Assembly (NCBI GenBank): GCA_965250225.1
Contig: CBDFNQ010000017.1
Coordinates: 5,743 to 69,742 of the forward strand
Source of the DNA: CBDEUK01 sp965250225
GTDB lineage: Bacteria; Pseudomonadota; Gammaproteobacteria; Eutrophobiales; Eutrophobiaceae
DNA: 64,000 bases
Direction: 5' to 3'
The position numbers and the translations under genes are program-made. The number at the start of each line of letters is the position of its first letter. Positions within the stretch are counted from its first letter, which is position 1. Below the pieces are notes generated by a model. It ran no database searches. It saw nothing but the letters and a program-made list of their open reading frames with translations, and was not told the origin of the DNA. Shown here one piece after another: positions 34,492-43,591 of the stretch.

Positions 34492-35037
34492 TTACCAAAT
34501 TAAATCATCCGGAATCTTATAATCAGCGTAGAGATCGTCATCGTCTTGATCTGGTTCAATGCTCTGTTCATTTACAATAATGCACTGTGTATCGCGCTGT
34601 TTAATTTTCTCCGCGACGGCTCTTGGCACCAGTTCGTATCCATCACCTAGTTTAACGATAGATAAGCGACCGGACATGAGGTGTTTGTGTACAGAATCAG
34701 AAATGGAAATGCTTTTAACTACATTGGCATCAGTAAAGTTATAAATAATTTCACCATCACGATCTTCAACACGGTTAGTTTCAATCAACTGAATAATCTG
34801 AGCAGAGATTGCCTTGCGGTCAGCATCATCATCTTTTTGCTTGTTAATTTGACGGTCACGTTCGACTTTTTCGGCCTGGGATTTTTCGGCCAACAACTTC
34901 ACTTCGTCTACCGCTTCCACCGAACCTTTTTTTGTTTTCTGCTTTTTATTTTTATATTGATCACGCTTGACCTTTTGCGCTCTGGTTTTATCAACCAGAC
35001 CGGTCTTTTTTAGCTGATCAAAAAGTGAATTTCCCAC
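34492..35037 (-). CDS. DUF2058 (YaiL-like) family protein
   Basis: The 181-residue protein has a charged N-terminal part (SLFDQLKKTGLVDKTRAQKV, then Lys-rich coiled coil to ~residue 85) and the conserved ending (IIYNFTDANVVKSISISDSV; RLSIVKLGDGYELVPRAVAE). This matches DUF2058, annotated as nucleoprotein/polynucleotide-associated, function unknown. The acidic tail (EPDQDDDDLYADY) is usual. Confidence 0.88.
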   Translation of the reverse strand: MGNSLFDQLKKTGLVDKTRAQKVKRDQYKNKKQKTKKGSVEAVDEVKLLAEKSQAEKVERDRQINKQKDDDADRKAISAQIIQLIETNRVEDRDGEIIYNFTDANVVKSISISDSVHKHLMSGRLSIVKLGDGYELVPRAVAEKIKQRDTQCIIVNEQSIEPDQDDDDLYADYKIPDDLIW

Positions 35038-35202
35038 AGAGTATGCTCCTGATGTTGTAAGAGGGCTGGCCCTTCCGATTATTAAGTCATATACATGAAT
35101 AGAATAATATTTAGAACGATTATTACCAGTAATTTATATAATCCCAATATACCTTATTCATAAACAATCATGATCTGTTCTATTTTCTAATAATCTAGAC
35201 TA

Positions 35203-36036
35203 TTAAAATGTAGCTTTATATAGTTCTGGGACTAAATTCACATGTTCCTCTAATTTTCCGTTTAATGTGAAGATATTAGGACTATAACTAAATTCAAATA
35301 CTCGATAGAGGGCATATTTTTCTGCAAAGCTTTCTGAATAATTTATTTCATTATTAGTTATAAAAAAAGGCTGATATTTCCCTGCATTGGTTGTTTTTAC
35401 TTCTATAAATAATTCCTCATCGGTTTCGCCTTTGAATGATCGAATGTCATACCCTGTACCATCGCCCTTTACTTGACTTGTCCATTCGATTTCCTCAATC
35501 AAATCATCACGACCAAAACTTAATAATCTTGCTTTCTCAACATTCAGAACAAATTTTTCACCATTTTTTCCTAATTTTTGATTTCTTGACTCACGTTCTA
35601 TGTAATCAACATAAGGTGGTCTATATTCTCGAATTTTTGTTTCTTTCAGATTTGTCACCTTCTCTGGTGATTCAACAAAGAATGAATTCCAGTTATCAAA
35701 TTTTATTTGAGTAGGCGGCCTTTCTGCTAATATTGACTCGGCATCATGGAGCTTGGTAGTTTCCAAATTGACTGCTTGAAGAACTACATCTTGCAGTAAT
35801 GCTTGATAATTCCAGGCAGGTTTATAGCCTTTTATATATGTACGCCCTGCCTTTATTAAGATAGCGCTAATATTTTGATGTTTATATTCGATAGAACCAT
35901 CAGAACGAGATAAAAGCTTATTATGTAATGCACGCCTATGTTTTGCCTTACTATATGAGTCTCCTTTAAGCTCACTGTAAAACATGGCAAAGTAATCCGA
36001 AACAATAGCTTCGCATTCTAGTCTCGACCATTCCAT
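35203..36036 (-). CDS. DUF3883 nuclease-like protein
   Basis: The 277-residue protein ends in a DUF3883 domain: LGKNGEKFVLNVEKARL, then GYDIRSFKGETDEELFIEVK with TT, i.e. the E...D...ExK pattern of PD-(D/E)xK nucleases, followed by FFITNNEINYSESFAEKYAL and YRVF. The N-terminal half (YSKAKHRRALHNKLLSRSDG; SIEYKHQNISAILIKAGRTY) resembles the part often found with DUF3883 in stand-alone McrB/restriction-like proteins. Very AT-rich compared with neighbours and single-gene, so probably acquired. A role in defence or DNA processing is inference. Confidence 0.8.
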   Translation of the reverse strand: MEWSRLECEAIVSDYFAMFYSELKGDSYSKAKHRRALHNKLLSRSDGSIEYKHQNISAILIKAGRTYIKGYKPAWNYQALLQDVVLQAVNLETTKLHDAESILAERPPTQIKFDNWNSFFVESPEKVTNLKETKIREYRPPYVDYIERESRNQKLGKNGEKFVLNVEKARLLSFGRDDLIEEIEWTSQVKGDGTGYDIRSFKGETDEELFIEVKTTNAGKYQPFFITNNEINYSESFAEKYALYRVFEFSYSPNIFTLNGKLEEHVNLVPELYKATF

Positions 36037-36228
36037 AAATTATTTTTCAGTTAAATTAATTAAAATTTTTAGTAATTTTTGTACGCAGTACTCTAGTCGA
36101 TTTCTTCTTGAAGTGATTGGCCAGCAAGATGTAAAGTTTTTACTTTTAATGGTAAAATTTTCATATCCATAAATCCCTACCCTCTAATAATCACCTAAAA
36201 TAAATTATCACTGATTATATTCCTATTC

Positions 36229-36434
36229 TCACCTATCTTGTAATAACGAAAAATAGAGCTGCGGTGTTAGCACATCCCTGACGTTCATCGCTCGGCCTTC
36301 GTTCCTAGACGCGACTCTAACACCTACATCCGTGTAGGCGTCTTGTGCTTGACCTCCATGGAAGGAGGAGATGCAACAGAATTGTATGGAACAATCCTTG
36401 CCCTGCCCTCGCGGTGTTCGTACATCCCTGTACG
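36229..36434. repeat. Cluster of short hairpin repeats (ATCC-loop palindromes)
   Basis: The ~400 bases between the DUF3883 and H1-like genes contain no credible gene. Three hairpins recur: CCTACA-TCCG-TGTAGG (~36320-36340), GTACA-TCCC-TGTAC (~36420-36434), and CTCC-ATGGA-AGGAG (~36353-36368). A GCGGTGTT..ACATCCCTG.ACGT block occurs twice (36251-36277 and 36412-36437). This looks like a dispersed intergenic repeat family; the rest (36037-36228) is AT-rich with nothing recognised. Confidence 0.6.
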
Positions 36435-36860
36435 TCATTTTTTTCGTTTTAGCTTTTCTTTCGCCCTGGCGGCGGCGGCTTTGAGTTTGGCGAGTTGCTT
36501 CTTTTCCCAACGCCTGCCTGCTGACAGCATCTTTTTTGCTTTTATTTCACTTATTTTGATGAGTTCTTTTTCTCGCTTCAGAGCGGCGACAAGTTGATCT
36601 TTAAGTACTTCGATTTCATCTCTGGCTGCTGCCTTGACTAATTTTAATTCTTCCGCAGCCGTTTTACGTGCAACTTTAAGTGAAGCCTTTGTAGCGTTCA
36701 AATCTTTTTTAAGTTTGCTTGAGAGTGCCTTGCGGCTTGTGGCGGCTGCCTTTCGATGTGAAGCCGCAGTTTTCTTCTTTGTAGCGGTCTTTTTTCTTAC
36801 TGTGGATTTTTTCTTAACGCTCGTCTTCTTTTTACTGGTCTTCTTTTTTGCCTCAGCCAT
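36435..36860 (-). CDS. Histone H1-like Lys/Ala-rich protein
   Basis: The ~141-residue very basic protein has an N-terminal half that is a chain of KKK/KKT repeats (KKTSKKKTSVKKKSTVRKK), like the C-terminal tail of histone H1 and bacterial AlgP/HctB-type proteins. The second half is a predicted coiled coil (LKLVKAAARDEIEVLKDQLV). It probably binds DNA or RNA by charge and may compact the nucleoid. The start at 36860 follows AGGAGATC; the ATG at 36878 is less likely. Low-complexity coding invites length variation. Confidence 0.75.
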   Translation of the reverse strand: MAEAKKKTSKKKTSVKKKSTVRKKTATKKKTAASHRKAAATSRKALSSKLKKDLNATKASLKVARKTAAEELKLVKAAARDEIEVLKDQLVAALKREKELIKISEIKAKKMLSAGRRWEKKQLAKLKAAAARAKEKLKRKK

Positions 36861-36870
36861 AGTAGATCTC

Positions 36871-36898
36871 CTATTCACTATTCACTATTCACTATTTG
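36871..36898. repeat. Heptanucleotide tandem repeat (CTATTCA)
   Basis: Three perfect CTATTCA units and a fourth partial (CTATTTG) start ~11 bases upstream of the H1-like start codon, between its Shine-Dalgarno and promoter region. Slippage would change the 5' leader length. Confidence 0.8.
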
Positions 36899-36947
36899 TT
36901 AAGTATAGACCTCCATCTTGTTTTCGCTGTTTCTATTCCTATTCTTA

Positions 36948-37448
36948 TCAGGGCTTCCATCCATCTGTTTCAGCAGATATGACAATCCGTGCGCAGGCTT
37001 CTGCATCCGATAGTGCTTCATGATGGTTTAATTCAATATCCAAGTAACGACAAACATTGGGTAGTTTTGTTGGATATATATCCCAATGAGACCGTGCCAC
37101 CTTAACGGTACAGACAAAAGGTTTTAAATTGTTCGTTAAACCATAGGTCTCACAACTGGCTTTTATCACACTTTTGTCAAAGGGTGCATTGTGTGCTGCT
37201 AAAAAATCAACCTCTTTAAGCTGATTATTTATCTCTGGCCATACATCGTCAAAAGTTTTTTCTTCCATGACATCTTCCCATGTCAAACCATGGATGTGAG
37301 TAAAGGTAAAATACGAATCTGGCGGTCGGATTAATCGATGAATTTTTTCTACGATTTTGCCTTCTGATACAATCACAATGCCAACAGCACAGGCGCTATC
37401 TCTAGAGTAATTAGCAGTTTCAAAATCTACAGCGGCAAATGTTGTCAT
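36948..37448 (-). CDS. DEDDh 3'-5' exonuclease (DnaQ-like)
   Basis: The 166-residue exonuclease has Exo I FAAVDFETANYSRDSA (D-x-E), Exo II HNAPFDKSVI (D in FDK), and Exo III HEALSDAEACARI (H-x4-D), so it is a complete DEDDh site. It is stand-alone, shorter than DnaQ, and probably acts in repair or on RNA/DNA oligomers. It follows mug by 12 bases on the same strand, which favours a repair role. Confidence 0.88.
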   Translation of the reverse strand: MTTFAAVDFETANYSRDSACAVGIVIVSEGKIVEKIHRLIRPPDSYFTFTHIHGLTWEDVMEEKTFDDVWPEINNQLKEVDFLAAHNAPFDKSVIKASCETYGLTNNLKPFVCTVKVARSHWDIYPTKLPNVCRYLDIELNHHEALSDAEACARIVISAETDGWKP

Positions 37449-37460
37449 CTGATATGAAAA

Positions 37461-38015
37461 TTATCCGGTTCCCAATCCGAATAATTCTCGTATCCTATAA
37501 CTCACCATTTCATTGTATATCGTGATGAGGTCATCAATAGAATAAGGGGCATTCGCGGAACTGGGATTGGGTGTGACAAAAACACGTGTATTCCCAATTG
37601 AATTTTTCTGTGCTCCCCATGGAATATCTACGTTCATGTCTTCTGCGTATTTCAAATAATTTTTATAGGTTCCTTTTCCCTGGAACCAGGCAATGCCCGG
37701 TTGAAATTCCAATATTTTGTCTTTTAAGATAGGTGCACCTTCCCGGTAATCATCAGCACGTAATTCTTTCCCCATACGAGTAGGCTTTTTAACCAGATCG
37801 GTAAAACCAATATTGTATTTACCAAATAATTTTTCCATTGCTTCCACACCGGGCTGCAATTGTAAATCAGCAAGTCGTGATCCGTTCAAGGCCTTCCAGA
37901 AACGATTGCGGGGGTTAGCAAAGTAATATCCAGCCTGCACAGAAACTGGAGATGGATTCAGTCCAATTGAAAGAAAAAATAAATTTTCTCGTAAATAGTC
38001 AGGAAGTGTCTCCAT
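37461..38015 (-). CDS. mug: Mismatch-specific uracil/thymine DNA glycosylase (Mug)
   Basis: This 184-residue UDG-family-2 enzyme removes U or T from G mismatches. Motif 1 is SIGLNPSPVSVQAGYYFANP (catalytic GLNPS with Asn), next NRFWKALNGSRL and FTDLVKKPTR. The closing motif VTPNPSSANAPY inserts into the helix. It lies between the GDYXXLXY gene and the exonuclease, all on the minus strand with gaps of about a dozen bases. Confidence 0.9.
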   Translation of the reverse strand: METLPDYLRENLFFLSIGLNPSPVSVQAGYYFANPRNRFWKALNGSRLADLQLQPGVEAMEKLFGKYNIGFTDLVKKPTRMGKELRADDYREGAPILKDKILEFQPGIAWFQGKGTYKNYLKYAEDMNVDIPWGAQKNSIGNTRVFVTPNPSSANAPYSIDDLITIYNEMVSYRIRELFGLGTG

Positions 38016-38027
38016 GAATAGCCAGCG

Positions 38028-38612
38028 TTATAACAGACTCTCTACATACAGCTCTTCGCCATTCACCAATACCGCTTTGATCCCGACATTCCCACGTTTA
38101 TCGACGGCTACACGGATATCGACCTTGCCGATATCTCGTCGCTCCAGCTCACGACCCTCTCCTTCTGGAACGAAATAATTTTCAATGCCATAACGAACAC
38201 TTAACTCATAGATATCTTCACTTTGTTTCAGCTCCTGATTCCAACGAGTCGTGTTAACGTAGTCAACTTTACCTTTAATAACAAGCTGTTGCTCTTTTGC
38301 GTCTGGCCACTGATGGTGAACCCCCAACGCCTTCCAGTATTCGCCCTGTTGTTCGAGGGTGACAAAGACTTCATCGTGTTTTTTGAATTCGTCATCCCCT
38401 GCTAATTGTGCGATATCTAGATCGCTGATGGTATAATTCAAGCGAACATAATCACCGCGGAACAACGACCGTGGATCAATCGGTTGAGTTTCAAGCAATA
38501 TTGGTGTGCCTGTGTTTAAGGTATATTGTTTCATCCCCACCATACTGGCGAGCAGGATAGTTTGTATTGCTAGAACAATAATGATCCTTGTGAACGAGGT
38601 TTTTTTGATCAT
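38028..38612 (-). CDS. GDYXXLXY-domain membrane-anchored protein
   Basis: The 194-residue protein has one N-terminal transmembrane helix (IIIVLAIQTILLASMVGM), then a globular part with RSLFRGDYVRLNYTISDLDI, the family signature GDYxxLxY. The end (GKVDIRVAVDKRGNVGIKAV) is also typical. The family is nearly always coded after a DUF2157/DUF4401 membrane protein, as here (four-base overlap). Function unknown. Confidence 0.88.
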   Translation of the reverse strand: MIKKTSFTRIIIVLAIQTILLASMVGMKQYTLNTGTPILLETQPIDPRSLFRGDYVRLNYTISDLDIAQLAGDDEFKKHDEVFVTLEQQGEYWKALGVHHQWPDAKEQQLVIKGKVDYVNTTRWNQELKQSEDIYELSVRYGIENYFVPEGEGRELERRDIGKVDIRVAVDKRGNVGIKAVLVNGEELYVESLL

Positions 38613-39979
38613 GAGTCTATCTCCTGATCACGCTGTTGAACAACTTGCGCGGTGAAACGCCGTCGTTGTTGTTCCAGCAGATAACCACCCACAATTAAAA
38701 TAATCCCGCCAGCCATGAAAAAGAACGAACGGTTGAGTAGTGTCCAGAAAGTATCGAAATAACGAGTGAGCAAACCAATGGCAAAAAAGATAAACGCCAC
38801 GTTAATTAAAAATCGATTATTCGTGTTCATACCAGCAAACACCAACCAGACCAGTCCACCGAAAAACAATAAATTAAACGCAATAGCGATCCAGCTACCA
38901 TAGTCGCCAGTCACAAAAAGATTTGCAAGAATTAACACTATCGTTGCGCCAACCAACAGTTGTGCATATAACAAATAGGGTGTGCGTTCTTTGCTATACA
39001 CGCGTTGCCTGTGCCACAAAGCCAAACCGAATAATATAACCAAAGCAACGATTGTTGAGATGATCCACAATGAGTCAGCTTCAACCCGGGCAATTGAATC
39101 ATAATAATAATGAAAACCGCTTTGTAAGCGTGGAAACGTCAAGGCATATAAACTGATCAATACACCAATAACACTGTAATTTTGTACTGCACCTGAAAAT
39201 TCTTTCAGGCGTGAATATGACTGCATCAACATTCCTATCACAAACAATATCAGATAAATGATAAAATAAAGCTGCACCAGATACAGATAACCATCATTGC
39301 CCCAATAGAGTTCTATCCTGAACCAGGTGTAGATACTCCATATCAACAAAGAAATCAGAGCAAGATGTAATGCCGGTTTCCAATACCATAAATAAATAGC
39401 AGGTAGAATGGCTAACCATAAAATGAGATACCAGCCATGTATCCGGTCAAAGCCAAACGATTCCATACTGGTCCAAAGTGTTGCTAATGCAATTGCAGCG
39501 ATGAGTGCAGCTTGTGATCGCAATAAATAAGCAGTTAATACTCCGCCCAATGTCCACAGCAGTACACCATTCGGATAATGCGAATCGATATGATATATCT
39601 GGGCAATGAGCATGATGTTTGCACCAAACAGGATCACCCCCAACAAAAGAAATGCCTGACCTAATTTTGGTGAACGTTCGGAATTAATGAAGTATCCACC
39701 GAGTGCATAAGCGGCGTAGAGTGAACCCAGTAACAAGAATAACTTTGCCAGCTTGCTCATTTCATTCCAGTTAGCGGCAAAATAAGTGATGATGCCAGAA
39801 CCCAGTAATAGCACACCCAGGATTGCTATGGCATAGGCGAGAAAATTCGTTTGTGAAACCTGTTGATCGACATGTTCCACTATAGCCTGGCTGTTCTCTT
39901 CCGTGACCCAACCCTGTTCTATCCATGAAGGAAGTTCTTTGTGCAAGTGTTTTAAAAATCGAGCCGAGTTCATAGTCAA
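38609..39979 (-). CDS. DUF2157 polytopic membrane protein
   Basis: The 456-residue protein begins with a cytoplasmic helical stretch (FLKHLHKELPSWIEQGWVTE) and carries about 13 hydrophobic helices (e.g. AYAIAILGVLLLGSGIITYF; NWNEMSKLAKLFLLLGSLYA). The N-terminal 'W...G.I..E....I' and the NW.....K pattern mark DUF2157. Paired with the GDYXXLXY protein, which suggests one complex in the inner membrane; no activity is known. Confidence 0.87.
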   Translation of the reverse strand: MTMNSARFLKHLHKELPSWIEQGWVTEENSQAIVEHVDQQVSQTNFLAYAIAILGVLLLGSGIITYFAANWNEMSKLAKLFLLLGSLYAAYALGGYFINSERSPKLGQAFLLLGVILFGANIMLIAQIYHIDSHYPNGVLLWTLGGVLTAYLLRSQAALIAAIALATLWTSMESFGFDRIHGWYLILWLAILPAIYLWYWKPALHLALISLLIWSIYTWFRIELYWGNDGYLYLVQLYFIIYLILFVIGMLMQSYSRLKEFSGAVQNYSVIGVLISLYALTFPRLQSGFHYYYDSIARVEADSLWIISTIVALVILFGLALWHRQRVYSKERTPYLLYAQLLVGATIVLILANLFVTGDYGSWIAIAFNLLFFGGLVWLVFAGMNTNNRFLINVAFIFFAIGLLTRYFDTFWTLLNRSFFFMAGGIILIVGGYLLEQQRRRFTAQVVQQRDQEIDS

Positions 39980-40014
39980 TCCTTAATGTTTCACATAGTG
40001 TACACGAAATATCA

Positions 40015-40040
40015 TCATTCCTGTGAAAGCGGGAATCCAG
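40015..40040. repeat. Intergenic palindrome of the ATTCC/GGAAT family
   Basis: CATTCC-N9-GGGAATCCAG is a degenerate hairpin between the DUF2157 and methyltransferase genes. The same ATTCC...GGAAT theme recurs at 50790-50811 and 61848-61885, so this is one dispersed family. Confidence 0.5.
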
Positions 40041-40052
40041 TTATGATGCGTG

Positions 40053-40709
40053 TCACCTTATTTCGTATTCACTTTTAAAATCCAGTCGTTGACTGACAAT
40101 GGCTAGCCACGGTTGCTGCTCTCTTGGTTTACCATCAGGGCGATAGTAATAGTGAATTACTTTAAAACAAGCTTGTTCGAGGTAGGCTTCACTTATTTCA
40201 AATTCCATGTAATGTCCATAGCGTTGTCCCTGCCATCCTTCGGTATTCCCTCTTGGGTTCGAAGAAAATAAAATACCTCCGGGTCGTAAAGCACGGTGGA
40301 ATTCTCCTAAAACCCTGGGAAGTTCCTGACTTGGTACGTGAAACAGGGAAGCGTTTGCAAAAATACCATCGAAGCTACCCTCCTCCAGTTCAAGGTTCAG
40401 GAACTGTTGGTGTAGAGTAGGACAGCCACTATGTTGAAACGCCATCTGGCAAAATGTCTTACTACCATCCAGACCTATTGGTCTATGGCCTAAGGACTTA
40501 AACACACAAATGTCACGCCCAGGACCACAACCAAAATCCAGGATATCCAAAGTTTTTTCTGTGGGTAGTGCTTGCAGGAAGGCTTCAATATTTTGACTGA
40601 CATCATGATCCCGTGTCCCTAGCCAAAAAGACTCCGAGTTTTTCTCGTAATGTTCGAGGGTGCATCTTTCTATTTCATCAAGATCGGTCGGGGAATTTTT
40701 TAATGACAT
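40053..40709 (-). CDS. Class I SAM-dependent methyltransferase
   Basis: The 218-residue enzyme has motif I LDILDFGCGPGRDICVF with the SAM-binding GxGxG variant, an acidic LDGSK after strand 2, and post-I FDGIFANASLFHVPSQELPR followed by GGILFSSNPRG. Length and order match the Methyltransf_11/25 group. Substrate unknown; genomic context does not help. Confidence 0.87.
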   Translation of the reverse strand: MSLKNSPTDLDEIERCTLEHYEKNSESFWLGTRDHDVSQNIEAFLQALPTEKTLDILDFGCGPGRDICVFKSLGHRPIGLDGSKTFCQMAFQHSGCPTLHQQFLNLELEEGSFDGIFANASLFHVPSQELPRVLGEFHRALRPGGILFSSNPRGNTEGWQGQRYGHYMEFEISEAYLEQACFKVIHYYYRPDGKPREQQPWLAIVSQRLDFKSEYEIR

Positions 40710-40874
40710 TGAAATTTAATCATTCTGTACTCTTGGTTGTAAACATTAAACAATATCGAATAGTTAGATCAATTTCGTACGGGAAAGAGAACAAGAAGAA
40801 GGTGCCTTGCACCTGATATTTTTTTAATCTGGCTCATATTCAATGTATCAATCGACATGTAAACCGTTTGATTT

Positions 40875-41936
40875 CTATGTGTTTTCAGTAATAAATAACG
40901 CTAATTGTTTTGTTTTTTGCATGAGATTCTCATGATTTTCCAGACCCTGAATAAACCTTTCTGGAATGTTATCTATACCAACTTGAGCACCAACCAGAGC
41001 ACCTGTGAGCATTGCCCTGGCCTGATTTTGTCCCCCTCCATTGATAGCGTGCAATACGGCTAATTCAAAATTATCCGCATAGCGTGTAGCCAGATAATAT
41101 GCCGGAGGCAGCTGATGATAAATAGCGCATGGCATTCCATAGATTAATGCAACTTTCGAGGCTGGCTCAATAGACACAGAAGGATCTTTTGCTGCGCGGG
41201 CAATACATGAAGGAGTTAATAGTGCATCAGGTGATGCAAAAGCACCTGCCCCGGAAGGTTTGCTCTCTGCGATACTCATTGCATGAAAAGGTAGTTTTTG
41301 TTCCGCTACTAATTTCATTAGCGTTGAGGAAATATGTTCGTCTAATGTCTCGCCTTGTACGAGTAAACCCAGTGTAGCCGAATAAGCAACCGTCATTGCG
41401 ACGATTGATTCATCACATTGAGTGAGTAGTGTGTTTTGGCTAACAGAGTTTGCGAGTTTTTCTGGCTCATTGGCATAGCGGACGGCAAGCGCGATGTTGC
41501 GCTCCGCTGCCTCGGTGTTATCCGTATGTCCAGCTACTTCACCCCAGGGAAGATTGTGTTGTGTTCGCAAGACCCAACTTTCTCGAATCGATTGGCTGGT
41601 AAAACCGCCCGGACCTACGTTTGGCGTCCCGTCCAATTGAGGAAAAAGTTCATTGTCCAACTTGTTACAAAAATCTTTTTCATTGTAGTCTTCTTGCTCA
41701 ATAACTGAACGAATGAGCATGTCGAGTAATATACCTGACTGAGAAATCTGTCCAGCTTTCATCCCCCCGTGATATCGCTCAGGTTTTGGATCCGTATAAT
41801 CGTCTATCCAGGTTCCATACTCTTGTCGTAATTCATCAAGGTTATAATACCAGTGTGGTCCTAAACCGAGTGCATCACCAATGAATGCACCCATGAGTGC
41901 ACCTCTGGCACGCTGATGAATAGTAGTAGATGTCAT
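40875..41936 (-). CDS. ADP-ribosylglycohydrolase family protein
   Basis: The 353-residue all-helical protein of the DraG/ARH fold begins ARGALMGAFIGDALGLGPHW, and has GPGGFTSQSIRESW and NGGGQNQARAMLTGALVGAQ near the C-terminus. The acidic Mg-binding residues are only partly in the usual form: the first motif has GDALG, the C-terminal one reads GGGQNQ where hydrolytically active enzymes have D(T/S)D, so activity may be altered. It is the last gene after the peptide-transporter operon (15-base gap). Confidence 0.82.
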   Translation of the reverse strand: MTSTTIHQRARGALMGAFIGDALGLGPHWYYNLDELRQEYGTWIDDYTDPKPERYHGGMKAGQISQSGILLDMLIRSVIEQEDYNEKDFCNKLDNELFPQLDGTPNVGPGGFTSQSIRESWVLRTQHNLPWGEVAGHTDNTEAAERNIALAVRYANEPEKLANSVSQNTLLTQCDESIVAMTVAYSATLGLLVQGETLDEHISSTLMKLVAEQKLPFHAMSIAESKPSGAGAFASPDALLTPSCIARAAKDPSVSIEPASKVALIYGMPCAIYHQLPPAYYLATRYADNFELAVLHAINGGGQNQARAMLTGALVGAQVGIDNIPERFIQGLENHENLMQKTKQLALFITENT

Positions 41937-41951
41937 GTGAACTCCTCTTAA

Positions 41952-43589
41952 TTAAGACGCTTTATCAACCAAAGTCTCCACTCTTGGCACAGCCGCTAAT
42001 AATTGTTGAGTATACTTGTGTTGTGGATTGTACATCACCTCGTCCACGGTACCTTGTTCAACGATTTCACCTTTGTACATAACCGCAACATAGTCTGCCA
42101 GGTATTCCACCACACTGATGTTATGAGTGATGAACAAATATGCCAGTTTGAAATTACTTTGTAATTCCCTGAGTAAATCGAGGATTTGAGATTGAACAGA
42201 GACATCTAGTGCACTAGTTGGTTCGTCACAGATAATCAATTGTGGTTCAACGGCAAGCGCACGAGCAATGCAGATGCGTTGTCGTTGTCCTCCTGAAAAT
42301 TCATGTGGGTATCGAGACAGATGATCTGGTTCAAGACCTACCTGTTCAAGCAATATTTCAATACGTTGCAAACGGTCAGCCTTGTCTTTACCAATACCCT
42401 GAGCCAACATACCTTCTTCGATGATGTCCTTGATCATCATTCGCGGGTTCATGGACGAATAAGGATCCTGAAAAATAATTTGAATGTCGGTGCGTTTTTT
42501 TCTCAGTGATTTTGCATCCAGTGTTGTCATTTCTTGATCATTAAAAACTACACTGCCGGAAGTGGGTTTCAATAATTGTAAAATTCCTTTCCCCATGGTG
42601 GTTTTGCCTGAACCTGATTCGCCAACAATCGCCACTGTCTCCCCTGCCCTGATCTCAATCGACACACCATCAACTGCCTTCACATGTCCGACCACACGTT
42701 TCAGAAAACCCTTTCGGATCGGAAAATGAACCTTTAAATCTTTAACACTTAAGATTGCATCCTTCGATTCTGAAACTGATTTTCGCTGTTCCTGATCGCG
42801 TTTTGATTTAGTAGGAAGTGAAGCAAATAAATGTTTTGAGTAATCGTGTGCAGGCCCTTTGAAAAATTTATCCTGCTGTTCCAGTTCAACAATTTTTCCC
42901 TGGTACATGACTGCTACCTGATCGGCAATTTGATTAGCTACCCCCAGATCATGGGTAATGAATAAAATCCCCATGCCGGTATCTTTTTGTAATTGTTTTA
43001 ATAGTTCCAGAACCTGTGCTTGTATGGTTACGTCCAGTGCAGTTGTCGGCTCATCGGCAATGAGTAAATCCGGTTCTCCCGCTAATGCCATGGCAATCAT
43101 AATCCGTTGTTTCATGCCACCAGAAAATTGATGTGGATATTCATTGATGCGTCGTTGTGGTTCCGGTATACCAACCGCGTCGAGTAATTCAATCACTCGA
43201 TTTTTTTGTTTTGCTCCTTTCAGACCTTTGTGTTGCAACAATGACTCACCAATTTGTTGCCCGGCGGTTAATACTGGATTGAGCGACGTTTGTGGTTCCT
43301 GAAAGATCATGGCAATCTGTCTGCCACGAATATCTCTCATGGCAAACTCCGGCAATTCAAATAAATTGTTACCATTTAAACGAACACTGCCAGCCGTCAC
43401 ATCGGCAGCCGGTGGTAACAATCTCATAATCGATAATGCTGTTATCGATTTACCACAACCGGACTCGCCTAATAACACCGTAGTCTCACCTTTATTCATG
43501 CTAAAGCTGATGTTATCAACAGCAATAATTCGATTCTCGCCCATACCAAAACAGGTGGTTAAATTTTCAATTTCGAGTAATTGACTCAC
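41952..43589 (-). CDS. yejF: Peptide ABC transporter, duplicated ATP-binding protein (YejF-like)
   Basis: The 545-residue protein has two fused ABC domains: Walker A GESGCGKS (near residue 38) and GESGSGKTT (near 315); signatures FSGGMKQRIMIAMA and FSGGQRQRICIARA; Walker B LLIADEPTTALD and LIICDEPTSALD. This layout is that of YejF/DppDF fusions. It powers import of peptides through the two permeases encoded upstream. The thioesterase gene precedes it with a two-base gap. Confidence 0.92.
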   Translation of the reverse strand: MSQLLEIENLTTCFGMGENRIIAVDNISFSMNKGETTVLLGESGCGKSITALSIMRLLPPAADVTAGSVRLNGNNLFELPEFAMRDIRGRQIAMIFQEPQTSLNPVLTAGQQIGESLLQHKGLKGAKQKNRVIELLDAVGIPEPQRRINEYPHQFSGGMKQRIMIAMALAGEPDLLIADEPTTALDVTIQAQVLELLKQLQKDTGMGILFITHDLGVANQIADQVAVMYQGKIVELEQQDKFFKGPAHDYSKHLFASLPTKSKRDQEQRKSVSESKDAILSVKDLKVHFPIRKGFLKRVVGHVKAVDGVSIEIRAGETVAIVGESGSGKTTMGKGILQLLKPTSGSVVFNDQEMTTLDAKSLRKKRTDIQIIFQDPYSSMNPRMMIKDIIEEGMLAQGIGKDKADRLQRIEILLEQVGLEPDHLSRYPHEFSGGQRQRICIARALAVEPQLIICDEPTSALDVSVQSQILDLLRELQSNFKLAYLFITHNISVVEYLADYVAVMYKGEIVEQGTVDEVMYNPQHKYTQQLLAAVPRVETLVDKAS

Positions 43590-43591
43590 AA

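Noticed and set aside
36229..36510. 93-codon minus-strand frame
   Set aside because: It covers hairpin repeats and the end of the H1-like gene in another frame; residue content looks random.
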